NCBI RefSeq assembly: GCF_030244015.1
Contig: NZ_JASSYX010000004.1
Location: 558,001-622,000, forward strand
Reading direction: 5' to 3'
DNA: 64,000 nucleotides
From: Pedobacter ginsengisoli
Lineage (GTDB): Bacteria; Bacteroidota; Bacteroidia; Sphingobacteriales; Sphingobacteriaceae
In this document: piece by piece, positions 32,500 through 42,700 of the stretch
Numbering within the stretch: position 1 is the first letter of the stretch
Layout of the letters: every line of letters begins with the position of its first letter
Notes under the pieces: generated by a model
Databases searched by the model: none
What the model was told of the DNA's origin: nothing
The model's input: the letters and a program-made list of their open reading frames with translations, nothing else
Position numbers and translations under genes: made by a program

Positions 32500-33717
32500 T
32501 CAGAACGGCAATGAAATCTTGCCCATTGTAATAGAAGGAACACCCTCACGCCCGCCAAAATCTATATCCCCCCCCACCAGGGTCTCATTGGCCAGCAACG
32601 CAAAAAGCACAGCTTCCTTCGCATCCGGATTAATCCCCAGATCATCTGTTGAAAGAAACCTTGCCTCTGGCAGCCCCCTTTTCAGCCGTTCTGTCAGCAA
32701 AGGATTGTGCATTCCCCCGCCACTCAGGTAGATTACGGGTGCAGCCTGATCTCCAAAACATCTTTTAACCGCCTCAATGATCACATCTGCTGAAAATGCT
32801 GAAAGAGTAGCCAATATATCTTCGTTACTCAACACAATACTTCCCTGATTTCCCAATGTACCGGAACCCTGCTGTGCCTCCTTCAGATAATGCAGATTAA
32901 ACAGTTCGGGGCCTGTTGTTTTAGGAAAACCCGCATTTAAAAACGGAGCGGCCTTCAATCCGTTAAGCAGTGCCTCGTTCACATTACCCGCCCTCGCGAG
33001 CATGGCATCCTTATCATAATGCATCCCAGCATAGTTCGCCTGGACGAATTGATCCATCATCGTATTTCCGGGGCCAACATCTGTCGAAAAAACTTTGGCC
33101 GCGTCGTTATCAGCGGGCAGATACGTGAAGTTTGCAATCCCGCCGATGTTCAGCATCACCCTGTCCTCGCCTTTTTTTGAAAAGTACAGATAATCACCAT
33201 AAACAGCCAGCGGGGCTCCTTCTCCACCTGCGGCGATGTGTTTTTGCCTGAAATCACTGATGGTAATGATGCCCGTTTTTACCGCGATATGATCGCCATC
33301 ACCGATCTGAAGTGTTGCATTCGGGTATCCGGGCAATCCGTGTAAAGATGCCGGTGCATGAAAGATCGTCTGTCCATGACTTGCGATTATATCTATGTCT
33401 TCAGGCTTTAAGCCCCATTCATCTAGTGCCTCCAGGATCATATCCCCATGGATCAGACCTATTTTATCATTCATCAGGCACACCATTTGCAGGTCTGCGT
33501 CCCTTCTTGAAAAAATAGATTTCACTTCGGTCTTAAATTCATCAGAATAACCCACGGTCTTAAATTCCAATAGCCGGACCTTTGTTTCTGCTCCTGAACC
33601 GTTTATCGCGCACAGCGCTATATCAAGCCCGTCGAGCGAGGTGCCAGACATCAATCCAATGATCAGCCGTTCCGGTTTGCTGATGAGTTCAAAGACTTTT
33701 TGCCAATTCCTGTTCAT
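32500..33717 (-). CDS. anmK: anhydro-N-acetylmuramic acid kinase
   Basis: A 405-residue sugar kinase converting 1,6-anhydro-MurNAc + ATP to MurNAc-6-phosphate in peptidoglycan recycling (cytosol). Family motifs: LIIGLMSGTSLDGLDIALC at the N-terminus, IASHGQTIFHAP, LNIGGIANFTYLP, DVGPGNTMMDQFV and VIYLSGGGMHNPLL. The ATG at 33715-33717 (MNRNWQKVF) matches the usual N-terminal distance to the GLMSGTS motif better than the frame start 13 codons upstream. Divergent from the nagB fusion gene. No murQ etherase is in the window, so the next step must be encoded elsewhere. Confidence 0.95.
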   Translation of the reverse strand: MNRNWQKVFELISKPERLIIGLMSGTSLDGLDIALCAINGSGAETKVRLLEFKTVGYSDEFKTEVKSIFSRRDADLQMVCLMNDKIGLIHGDMILEALDEWGLKPEDIDIIASHGQTIFHAPASLHGLPGYPNATLQIGDGDHIAVKTGIITISDFRQKHIAAGGEGAPLAVYGDYLYFSKKGEDRVMLNIGGIANFTYLPADNDAAKVFSTDVGPGNTMMDQFVQANYAGMHYDKDAMLARAGNVNEALLNGLKAAPFLNAGFPKTTGPELFNLHYLKEAQQGSGTLGNQGSIVLSNEDILATLSAFSADVIIEAVKRCFGDQAAPVIYLSGGGMHNPLLTERLKRGLPEARFLSTDDLGINPDAKEAVLFALLANETLVGGDIDFGGREGVPSITMGKISLPF

Positions 33718-33895
33718 TTTTTGAAGTGTATATGTACTGCAATATAAAGGTTTCATTTTTACTCCGGCATTTACCCGGCAGCAGCATCCGCTAAAAAACC
33801 GCCTTTGCTTTGCATTTCAACCGTTTGCGAAGTCCAAATCACTAACTTTCAATGCCATACAAAGAAATTTTTAACGCAAACTATGCCTTCAAAAG

Positions 33896-33927
33896 TTTGA
33901 TAAAGCCATTCAGGTGACCTATATTTA
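33896..33927 (+). promoter_or_regulatory. promoter of the nagB fusion gene
   Basis: TTTG (33896-33899), a 20-nt spacer and TATATTTA (33920-33927), 7 of 8 matches to the -7 box. Expected start about 33933, 26 nt before the ATG. Confidence 0.6.
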
Positions 33928-33958
33928 CTGCTCCGTACAAACTTTAAGAACAACCTAA

Positions 33959-35878
33959 ATGGCAAGATTAAATCTTCTGGAGGAAACGCGCTTTGAAAAA
34001 TTGCCCGTTTCTGTCTTTGAAAACCCTAAGGCCGCTTCAATCAGTGTGGCCAAACGTATCGGGGACCTGATTAAAGAAAAGCAGCAAAATAACACTTATG
34101 CGGTTTTGGGCCTGGCTACCGGAGCTACTCCGATAGCCGTTTATGCAGAACTGGTCAGAATGCATCAGGAAGAAGGCTTAAGTTTCAAGAACGTGATCAC
34201 GTTTAACCTGGATGAATACTACCCGATGCAGCCTGATGCTGCACAGAGCTATGTTTCCTTCATGAATGAAAACTTGTTTGACCACATCGACATCGACAAG
34301 AAAAATGTAAACATTCCCGATGGGACTTTAAAGCTGGAAGACATCCCTGCTTTTTGCCTGGCGTATGAAAAAAAGATCACCGATGCAGGTGGTCTGGATA
34401 TCCAGATCCTGGGTATCGGACGTACCGGTCACATCGGTTTCAATGAGCCGGGATCTGCGCCAAACTCTGGTACCCGCCTGGTGACACTGGATGACCTGAC
34501 ACGCCGTGATGCGGCAAGGGATTTCGGGGGTAAATCTTTTGTGCCGACCAAAGCCATTACCATGGGTATCGGTACCATTTTCAAAGCCAGGGAGATCATC
34601 CTTATGGCCTGGAACCGTAAAAAAGCTTCCATTATTAAAAAGGCCGTAGAAGGCGAAATCTCCAGTGATGTCCCTGCTACCTACCTGCAGCTTTCTGATA
34701 ATGTGGAGTTCATTTTAGATCAGGATGCGGCTTCACTGCTGACCCGATTTGATACCCCATGGCTGGTAAAAGATTGCGTGTGGGATGAAAAAATCACCAG
34801 AAAAGCAGTAATCTGGCTGGCGAACACTTTAGGAAAACCTGTCTTAAAGCTTACTGAAGACGACTATAATAATAATGGGATGGCCCAGCTGGCGGTTGAC
34901 CGCGGCCCGGTTTACAACATCAATATTGATATTTTTAACAAGTTGCAGCATACCATTACCGGCTGGCCGGGCGGAAAACCAAATGCGGATGATTCGCAAA
35001 GACCGGAAAGGGCTGAACCTGCAAAAAAACGTTCCATTATATTTTCCCCGCATCCTGATGATGACGTGATCTCCATGGGCGGTACTTTTATCCGCCTGGT
35101 AGACCAGCAGCATGATGTTCATGTGGCTTACCAGACTTCGGGCAATACCGCCGTATGGGATGACGATGTGCTCCGTTTTGTAGAGTTTAACATCGATTTT
35201 GCCGAAAAAATGGGCCATGATCAGCCTGATCTTAAAGCATTGTACAACAATATGCGCGATTTCATGGAGAAAAAACAGCCCAACCAGGTGGATACACATG
35301 AGATCCAAACGGTAAAAGGGCTGATCAGAAAAGGCGAGGCCATTGCGGGAGCCCGTTATTGCGGACTGGAGGATGACCACATCCATTTTATGGCGCTTCC
35401 TTTTTATGAGAGCGGCAAGAACCAAAAGAATCCGGTTACAGATGAGGATGTGATACTGACGATGGAATTGCTGCAAAAGGTTAAACCTCAGCAGGTATTT
35501 GCTGCCGGAGATTTTGAAGATCCCCACGGAACACATATTGTTTGTTTCAATATCATTCTGAAAGCGCTGCAGCGTTTGGCAAAAACAGAGGATTGGGTAA
35601 AAGACTGCTGGCTGTGGATGTACCGCGGGGCATGGCAGGAATTTGAGACCCATGAAATTGAAATGGCGGTACCGCTTAGTCCTCAGGAAGTAGAAAGGAA
35701 AAAATTCGCTATCTTCAAGCATCAGTCACAAAAAGACAGGGCAGTTTTCCCTGGTGATGATGCAAGGGAGTTTTGGAAGAGAGCGGAGGACAGGAACAGA
35801 GAAACTGCACAGGCCTATGACAACCTTGGCCTGGCGGATTATGAAGCGATGGAAGCCTTTGTCCGTTATATATTCTGA
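33959..35878 (+). CDS. nagB: glucosamine-6-phosphate deaminase-like / PIG-L deacetylase fusion
   Basis: A 639-residue two-domain protein. Residues ~1-270 are NagB-like (GlcN6P to Fru6P + NH3): LGLATGATPIAVYAELV, ITFNLDEYYPM with the catalytic Asp, and LGIGRTGHIGFNEPGS. In the last motif E. coli NagB has NDGHIAFNE; the Asp of the Asp-His-Glu triad is Thr here, while His and Glu remain. Residues ~360-590 are a PIG-L/LmbE domain with the zinc motif SPHPDDDVISMGG and DPHGTH. The fusion is known in Bacteroidota; whether each half is an active deaminase or deacetylase is not settled by sequence. Followed 25 nt later by the nagX-like gene. Confidence 0.9.
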   Translation: MARLNLLEETRFEKLPVSVFENPKAASISVAKRIGDLIKEKQQNNTYAVLGLATGATPIAVYAELVRMHQEEGLSFKNVITFNLDEYYPMQPDAAQSYVSFMNENLFDHIDIDKKNVNIPDGTLKLEDIPAFCLAYEKKITDAGGLDIQILGIGRTGHIGFNEPGSAPNSGTRLVTLDDLTRRDAARDFGGKSFVPTKAITMGIGTIFKAREIILMAWNRKKASIIKKAVEGEISSDVPATYLQLSDNVEFILDQDAASLLTRFDTPWLVKDCVWDEKITRKAVIWLANTLGKPVLKLTEDDYNNNGMAQLAVDRGPVYNINIDIFNKLQHTITGWPGGKPNADDSQRPERAEPAKKRSIIFSPHPDDDVISMGGTFIRLVDQQHDVHVAYQTSGNTAVWDDDVLRFVEFNIDFAEKMGHDQPDLKALYNNMRDFMEKKQPNQVDTHEIQTVKGLIRKGEAIAGARYCGLEDDHIHFMALPFYESGKNQKNPVTDEDVILTMELLQKVKPQQVFAAGDFEDPHGTHIVCFNIILKALQRLAKTEDWVKDCWLWMYRGAWQEFETHEIEMAVPLSPQEVERKKFAIFKHQSQKDRAVFPGDDAREFWKRAEDRNRETAQAYDNLGLADYEAMEAFVRYIF

Positions 35879-35903
35879 CCTCAGGATCTTTAATAATTAA
35901 ATA

Positions 35904-37058
35904 ATGGCCTCAGCGATAAACGACAAACCGGCGCGCCTGCTTTCCCTGGATTTTTTCAGAGGGGCTACAGTGGCGGCGATGATACTGGTGAACAACCCGG
36001 GAAGCTGGGCGCATATTTATGCGCCACTGGAGCATGCCGAATGGAATGGCTGTACGCCTACCGACCTGGTTTTCCCTTTCTTCCTGTTTATCGTTGGGGT
36101 TTCTATTGCTTATGCTATGGGCAGCAGGAAACCGGATCCCGCCTCGCACAACAAAACAATTGTCAAAGCGCTGAAAAGGGCGCTGATCCTGTTTGGGCTG
36201 GGCTTGTTCCTCTCGCTGTTCCCTAAGGTATTTACGGAGCCTGCAGAGGCTTTTCAGCATGTGCGTATACCCGGAGTACTCCAGCGAATTGCGGTGGTAT
36301 TCTTTATTTCCTCGGTGATCTTTTTAAAGACTTCTGAAAAGAACATTTTCCGGTTGTTTATCGCTTTGCTTGCGGTCTACTGGGTTTTGATGACTATGGT
36401 ACCTGTTCCGGGTATAGGGTATGCCAACCTGGAAAAGGAAACTAACCTGGGTGCCTGGATCGACCGGGCGGTACTTGGCGAGGCCCATTTATGGAAATCT
36501 GCCAAAACCTGGGACCCTGAGGGAATACTCGGGACCATACCGGCCGTAGCCACCGGTTTGTTTGGAATACTGGTCGGGGTATATCTGAAGCGCAAAGACA
36601 TTGATGCCGCCACTAAAATGGCCTGGCTGTTTTCAGCGGGCTTTGCTGCCATAGCGCTGGGCTGGGTCTGGGGTTTACAGTTCCCCATCAATAAATCACT
36701 CTGGACCAGTTCTTTTGTTTTGTTTACCGGAGGCCTGGCCACCGTGGTGCTCTCCATGAGCTATTGGATCATTGACGTCAATAATTATAACCGTTTCACA
36801 AAACCTTTTGTAGTATATGGAGTCAACGCGATCACCGTATTTTTCTTATCCGGTTTGATACCGAGGATATTGAATATGACAAAAGTAAGCAGACCTGACG
36901 GCTCTGAAACTGGCGCGCAGAAGTGGCTTTATGAAAGCTTTTTTACGCCATACTTCTCGCCAGTCAATGCTTCTCTGGCCTGGGCGGTCACTTTTGTGCT
37001 GTTCTGGCTGGTTATTCTTTGGGTGATGTACAACAAAAAAATTATTATAAAAGTCTAA
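35904..37058 (+). CDS. NagX-like membrane acetyltransferase (COG4299/DUF5009)
   Basis: A 384-residue protein with about 10 membrane helices, related to heparan-alpha-glucosaminide N-acetyltransferase and bacterial NagX. The N-terminus has LLSLDFFRGATVAAMILVNN, then LEHAEWNGCTPTDLVFPFFL, where the His corresponds to the acetyl-carrying His of the human enzyme. Role: probably acetylation or transport of amino sugars at the inner membrane. It follows the nagB fusion closely and is likely co-transcribed. Its stop codon overlaps that of the convergent GHL10 gene by 4 nt. Confidence 0.85.
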   Translation: MASAINDKPARLLSLDFFRGATVAAMILVNNPGSWAHIYAPLEHAEWNGCTPTDLVFPFFLFIVGVSIAYAMGSRKPDPASHNKTIVKALKRALILFGLGLFLSLFPKVFTEPAEAFQHVRIPGVLQRIAVVFFISSVIFLKTSEKNIFRLFIALLAVYWVLMTMVPVPGIGYANLEKETNLGAWIDRAVLGEAHLWKSAKTWDPEGILGTIPAVATGLFGILVGVYLKRKDIDAATKMAWLFSAGFAAIALGWVWGLQFPINKSLWTSSFVLFTGGLATVVLSMSYWIIDVNNYNRFTKPFVVYGVNAITVFFLSGLIPRILNMTKVSRPDGSETGAQKWLYESFFTPYFSPVNASLAWAVTFVLFWLVILWVMYNKKIIIKV

Positions 37059-38605
37059 TTGGAAGCGTTGATGACTTTTGCCTGAACTCCTACCGGCCCG
37101 CTTGGGTCACTTTCATTTTTAAGTCTGTCCAGGGCAGTGACCATGTAGTTGTACCTTTTCCCGCTGTCTACACTGGTGTCGATAAAGGAGGTAAAATCTT
37201 CAAAACTGATCCTGATTATATTTTTCGCGTTGAGCACATCAATTTTCTCCCCTTCCTCGAAACGATAGACCACGTATCCCGACGCGGTCTCCCCATCTGA
37301 TGCCTTTAACGGTTTTTGCCACTTCAGGTGCACGCCGTCAGTTAATGCTTCCGCGCTGAGCTGCTGGGGCTGATTGGGTACGATTTCATCCAGCCATGGC
37401 ATTTGAGGCGGCAATGCAGGATACTTGTACAGGTCATTCCTGAGTGAATCGCCTGTTGCACGGGCTACATTGGAAAATGATTTTGAGCTAAAGTATACGC
37501 TCCCCTGTACCCTGTTGTTGCCCCTGATGTAGCGTACCTGGTCGGGGATCTGGTTTGGCAGACGCCATGCGGCCTCCATTTTCTGGTTCATGAGATAGGC
37601 TGCCTGCCCGATGTAAAGGTGACGGCCAAAGGTATTGTTGCTCCACCAGTCTACGAGCGTTGCAAAAGGCGCGACCCGGCGTGTGAAACTAAAATAGATC
37701 TGCGGATTGATGTAATCTACCCAGCCTTCCTGCACCCATTTCCTGGAATCGGCAAAGAGCTCGGCATAATTGGACATGCCATTGGTAGCCGAGCCCAGTG
37801 AATCTTCAGAAATATTTCTCCAGATCCCAAACGGGCTAACGCCAAACTTCACATAGTTTTTATAAAAATGGATGCTGTCCCTGAGCGCTTTGATCAGCAG
37901 ATTTACATTGTTGCGCCGCCAGTCATTGATGTTGGTAAAGTCATTGGGATATTTTTGAAAAGTTGCACTGTCATTTATTCTTTGACCTTCCACTTTGTAA
38001 GGATAGAAATAATCGTCAAAATGAATGCCGTCTATGTCATACCCCTTCACCACATCCAGGATCACCTGCACGATATATTCCCTTACCTCTGGTATGCCCG
38101 GATCAAACTGCTTTTTCCCGGCATAGGTAAAGAAAAGCTCAGGCCGCTTTTTTGTCATGTGGCTTTCGTGTACAACAGCGTAAGGGCTCATTGTAGCCCG
38201 GTAGGGGTTGAACCAGGCGTGCAGTTCCATACCGCGCTGGTGCGCCTCCTTTATGGCAAATTCCAGTGGATCGTATCCCGGTGCCGGCGCTACGCCTTGT
38301 TTGCCCATCAGCCATTGGCTCCAGGGTTCTCTTGACTTGGCATAAAACGCATCGGCTGCTGGTCTTACCTGCAGCATAATGGCATTCATTCCATTGGCTT
38401 TGTGCTGCTCAAGGATACCGATAAACTCTTGTTTTTGGCGGTCTGCGCTCAGACCTGGTTTGGATGGCCAGTCTATGTTCGTCACTGTGGCTACCCAGAC
38501 ACCCCTGAATTCTCTTTTTGGAGCAATTTTTGATGTGGTTTGCGAAAATGCGGGTAGCGGAATTGATAAAGTTAATAATAGTGCATAAATAGTGGCTCTG
38601 AGCAT
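37055..38605 (-). CDS. GHL10 (DUF187) family glycosidase, DigH-like
   Basis: About 516 residues. A signal peptide (LLLTLSIPLPAFSQ) follows the ATG at 38603-38605. The (beta/alpha)8 domain has REFRGVWVATVTNIDWPSKP, IMLQVRPAADAFY, LHAWFNPYRA, VVKGYDIDGIHFDDYFYPY (candidate catalytic acids) and VSPFGIWRN. The last ~90 residues form a fibronectin III-like domain (LKWQKPLKASDGETASGYVV). E. coli DigH of this family cleaves peptide-free peptidoglycan strands. Periplasmic or exported. The location next to amino-sugar genes fits peptidoglycan turnover; the true substrate is inferred. Confidence 0.85.
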   Translation of the reverse strand: MLRATIYALLLTLSIPLPAFSQTTSKIAPKREFRGVWVATVTNIDWPSKPGLSADRQKQEFIGILEQHKANGMNAIMLQVRPAADAFYAKSREPWSQWLMGKQGVAPAPGYDPLEFAIKEAHQRGMELHAWFNPYRATMSPYAVVHESHMTKKRPELFFTYAGKKQFDPGIPEVREYIVQVILDVVKGYDIDGIHFDDYFYPYKVEGQRINDSATFQKYPNDFTNINDWRRNNVNLLIKALRDSIHFYKNYVKFGVSPFGIWRNISEDSLGSATNGMSNYAELFADSRKWVQEGWVDYINPQIYFSFTRRVAPFATLVDWWSNNTFGRHLYIGQAAYLMNQKMEAAWRLPNQIPDQVRYIRGNNRVQGSVYFSSKSFSNVARATGDSLRNDLYKYPALPPQMPWLDEIVPNQPQQLSAEALTDGVHLKWQKPLKASDGETASGYVVYRFEEGEKIDVLNAKNIIRISFEDFTSFIDTSVDSGKRYNYMVTALDRLKNESDPSGPVGVQAKVINASN

Positions 38606-38792
38606 CCTTTTATGTGTTTTTCCAGTGGTATAAAATAGTTTCATTTGTTGTGTGCAGCAGACAATTCAGTCCCTGATCTAGCAAGTAAACGAATTTTTTG
38701 AAAGTCTCATACAATTTGAAGTTTTTTTTACCATTTATTATATTTTAATTATGTTCGTTTGCAATCCCAAAGATAGATAAGAATTTATAACG

Positions 38793-39701
38793 ATGTCAGA
38801 TCAGAATGATATAGTGAACAAGGCCGATCGCAACAAGATTTATTTTCTTGTGGTCGTAATTGCCGCACTTCTGGGTACAAATGCATATCTTTTTTTCAAA
38901 GATAAACACCAGACTGAACGCTACGCAAATGTAAGCACCGAAAAGGACCGGCTTAAACTCGAAGTGGAGAAGATCGAGGTGGAGCTGGACAAGGTAAATG
39001 CATTGAATGTGACGCTAAGTGATCAGCTGATTAAAGAACAGGGGTTGGCCCGCGAAAAGATCGCACAGCTTAAACTCGCGCTGCAGCAGGGCCAGCTGAC
39101 ACAGGAAGACCTCATTAAGGCACAGGAACAGGTGAAAGAGCTGAGGGAATTTGTGAGGACTTATAATGAAACCATTATCAAGCTGGAAAAGGAAAATTTA
39201 CGCCTGAAATCGAGGATGGACAGCCTGAGAGCTTCCGCAAATTCCGCGGCAATGCATGCGGCAGAACTTGAACAGCAAAACTCAGAACTGAATGCCCGGG
39301 TAAAAACCAGCTCGGCATTGAAGGCCGCTAATGTAACGGTGGTTGCATACCGGGTAAAAAGCAGCGGAAAGAATATTGAAGTTACCAAAGCAGGTTCCGC
39401 AAAAAAGCTTAGTGTTTCTTTTGACCTTGTGCCCAACCCTCTGGCCCAGAAGGACTATCATAAGATCTACCTGCGTGTGTTTGATCCTGCGGGTAACCTG
39501 ATTGCCAATGAAAACAATATGTTTGAAGCCGAGGGGCAAGAGATGCAGTATAGCTCCTCTACTTCAATATCTTATAATGACGACAATACTTCTTATACTA
39601 TGGACTGGATCAATCCCAACCAGTTTATGAAGGGAACATACGCTGTCATTCTATATGCCGACGGCTATACCATGGGGCGCTCTGAAATCGCGCTAAGATA
39701 A
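38793..39701 (+). CDS. membrane-anchored coiled-coil protein, function unknown
   Basis: A 302-residue protein. One N-terminal membrane helix (about 15-32, KIYFLVVVIAALLGTNAYLF), then a long charged coiled coil (about 40-165, rich in E, K, L, Q), and a C-terminal beta-rich domain (about 175-302) with VSFDLVPNPLAQKDYHKIYL and MKGTYAVILYADGY. It probably faces the periplasm. I do not recognise a named family, though similar short anchored coiled coils are common in Bacteroidota. Its 3' end overlaps the convergent histidine kinase gene by 9 nt. Confidence 0.8.
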   Translation: MSDQNDIVNKADRNKIYFLVVVIAALLGTNAYLFFKDKHQTERYANVSTEKDRLKLEVEKIEVELDKVNALNVTLSDQLIKEQGLAREKIAQLKLALQQGQLTQEDLIKAQEQVKELREFVRTYNETIIKLEKENLRLKSRMDSLRASANSAAMHAAELEQQNSELNARVKTSSALKAANVTVVAYRVKSSGKNIEVTKAGSAKKLSVSFDLVPNPLAQKDYHKIYLRVFDPAGNLIANENNMFEAEGQEMQYSSSTSISYNDDNTSYTMDWINPNQFMKGTYAVILYADGYTMGRSEIALR

Positions 39702-42700
39702 GGGAAAGCTGAGATAAAAAGTCGTTCCGACTTCTGCCGTGGACTTAAATTCAATGTGACCTCCTGCATTTTCTACTGCCTGTTTTACAAATGCGAGCCC
39801 GAGTCCGGTTCCGGAAGATTTAGTCGTAAAGTTAGGAACGAATATTTTGTCCTGCAGGGCAACATCTATACCCTTCCCGTTGTCTTCAACTGCGATAGAG
39901 ACCTTTTCATGGTCATTGGTAATCGTTACCTTGATGAGACACTTTGTTACCGCAGCAGCGGCTTCTATGGCATTTTTAAACAGGTTGTTAAAAGTTCGGA
40001 GCAGCTGGTCTTTATCGCCGAGTATGATCACTTCGCGTGTAGTCTGGTCCACAATATAGATCTCTGCGTTTTGTGTATTGGTAAAAACATCTCTTGCCTG
40101 ACCGATTATTGGCAGCAGCTGCAGTTTTTCCAGCTTGGTATCAGGCATCTTGGCGAAATTGGAAAATTCGGAGGCAATGGTGGATAAACTGTCGATCTGC
40201 TCAATGAAGGATTTGCTGAAGCGCTCAAACTTTTTTTCAAAGTTGGCATCTTTTTCCTTCCATGATTTTTCGAGCAACTGCACACCGAGCTTCAATGGTG
40301 TCAATGGGTTTTTGATCTCGTGGGCCACCTGCTTGGCCATCTCCCGCCAGGCGCTTTCCCGCTCTGATCTGGCCAGCTTATTGGCGCTGTCATCCAGTGC
40401 TGAGATCATCTTGTTATACTCCTTGATCAATGATCCGATCTCGTCATGACGCGACCATACGATGGGCTGGTTCTTCTGTCCCAGTTTCGTTTTTTTGATG
40501 CTGTCTTGTATGAAGGTAAGCGGACTGGTGATTTGGTTGGCCAAAAATACTGCAAGTATACCTATGGCAACAAATACAAGTGCGTAAATGTTAATGAGCG
40601 TATTGATAAATACCCCGATCTTGCTCTGATAGTCTGCTTCATTTGAATAGTAAGGAACATTGATATAGGCCACTGTCTGGTTTTGGGCATTTCTAATGGG
40701 GGCGTAAGCCGATGCGAATACGAATTTCCCTACTTTCTCGGCAGGATCAATAAATTCTGACCGCTGAAGCTGCCCGAGGTTGATGAAGGCATTTGGACTC
40801 ATGCGCTTGCTCAGTATTCCCTGATCGAACATTCCGGGCAATGAGGTAAATAAAAGGCCGCCGTTGATGTCAAAAAGATTTAAGTAAGCGGCATTGATGT
40901 CAGCAAACTGGTTAAAATCGGCAATGGCTTTATCAGTTTGATAAGGAATCCCGGCACTCAAAACCTGTTTCTCATAAGATTGCTGAACCTTGCGCACTTT
41001 CTCTTTTATGAAATCCAGCTGCTGTTCCCGGTATTCCTTCCGGATGTAAAAATAGGTGGTCCAGCCTACTATAAGCAGGGTCGCGACTACCGATAACACG
41101 ATAGAAAACTGAATCCTCGTCTTGTAAAGGATCTTGTTTGCATTGATCATCAGGGAACGGTTGATATTGAACCAGCCCGTCCAGCTTTCGTCAATGTTCT
41201 TCATCAGCCAGATCAGGATATAAAGGGTCAATGAGAACAGGATGAACACCAAAAAGAAAAAGGAAAGTGTTGCAAGCCGGACCACATAAGAAACGTTCTC
41301 TTTGCTGATGACCAGTACTTTCGATGATACCGGTGAATACACAAGGTGGGTAAAGTTTAAGCTGTCTGTAAAAAACTCCCTTTTTACAGATCGTTTCCTG
41401 TATTGGTCACTGGAAAGCCGGTAAGTGTATTTTCCGGTCTGGCTTTCCAATCTTCCGTCCTTGTAAAAAGCAATGGAATAATTGCTGTAGTCGTCGTCAT
41501 TTTTAATGGTATGGTCCAGCAGTATTTCCGGCAGCTGCCCTTTATAATTATAGGCCTGGGACTTGAGTTCAATGACCAGTGTCCCCAGCAACCGGCTGTC
41601 TTCAATGATCGGTATGATGCCAAAATAGTTTTGATAGCCAAAAGTGTCATTCAGTCTGTAAAAAAAATCGGATTCCTGCATTTTGACAGATCCCGATTGA
41701 ACCAGCCCTTTGAAATAGGCCAGTTCGACGCCCCTGTGCCCGGTAGTTGAAGAATCTATACTGTTGTATTCATGAATGTTGTATTCAAACTTGGGCAGAA
41801 AGTTTTCCAGGTATTGTTTGTCAATGTGCTTTTGCAGTTCCACCTCACTGTTCAGGGCCGGCTGCTTAAAATAATGCTGTACAAACCGGTTGGCCAAAAT
41901 GCCCTTTTCCAGGTTTTCAATTGCACTGATTACTTTAAAATCTTCTGTTGTGACCAGTCTTTGGGCAATGGCTTCCCTGCTGTTCCATTCTTTTTCCCTG
42001 ATAAACCTGAGGTATTTTACCGAGGAAATAAAAGCAAGACAAAAAAAGAGTGAAGCAAATATTCCTATGGAGAACTTGTTCCCGCGTTTATAAAAATTCC
42101 ATGCCATAATGAAGATAAACAGTCCGTAGGCAATGAAAAACATACTGAAACCAGTCAGCAGCCGATACAGGAGGTATATGGTAAATGCACCCAGGAACAA
42201 GATCAGCCGTTCTCTGTTGGATACTTTTAATTGCAATGTCTGCTGCATTAAAATAATGGCGATGATGTAAATGTTGAACCACACCAGACACAATATGATA
42301 ATACTTACCCAGCTGATCCAGCCCAGGTTGATGATATTGGTAATGTCAAAGTTGATCTTTGAGTTGATGATCAGGCCAAAGAAAACGGCGTCAAATAAAA
42401 AAGCGATCGTCCCGAAGATCAGCAAAAAGATGAAATGAAATGCAAGCCCGGAAGCCTTATTGCTGATCAGCCATTTGGGCAGCTTGTATTTGTCACTGTA
42501 GGTATAAATGAAGAGCACAACCCAGGTAAGAGCGATGACATTGAGCAGAAAATCGCCAAGGGACGGCATCAGGAAGCTTTCTGCGTATATATTAGGACTA
42601 AAGATCTCCAGATCAAACTGACGGTTGAACCAGCCGTATTCCAGATCGGTAATCCTTATTGCCAGAAAGAAAAGTGTTAAAAGTACCGTGGCCAGTATCA

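Noticed and set aside
34844..35722. A 292-codon open frame opposite the NagB fusion
   Set aside because: Antisense shadow of the PIG-L domain; no motif, no promoter.
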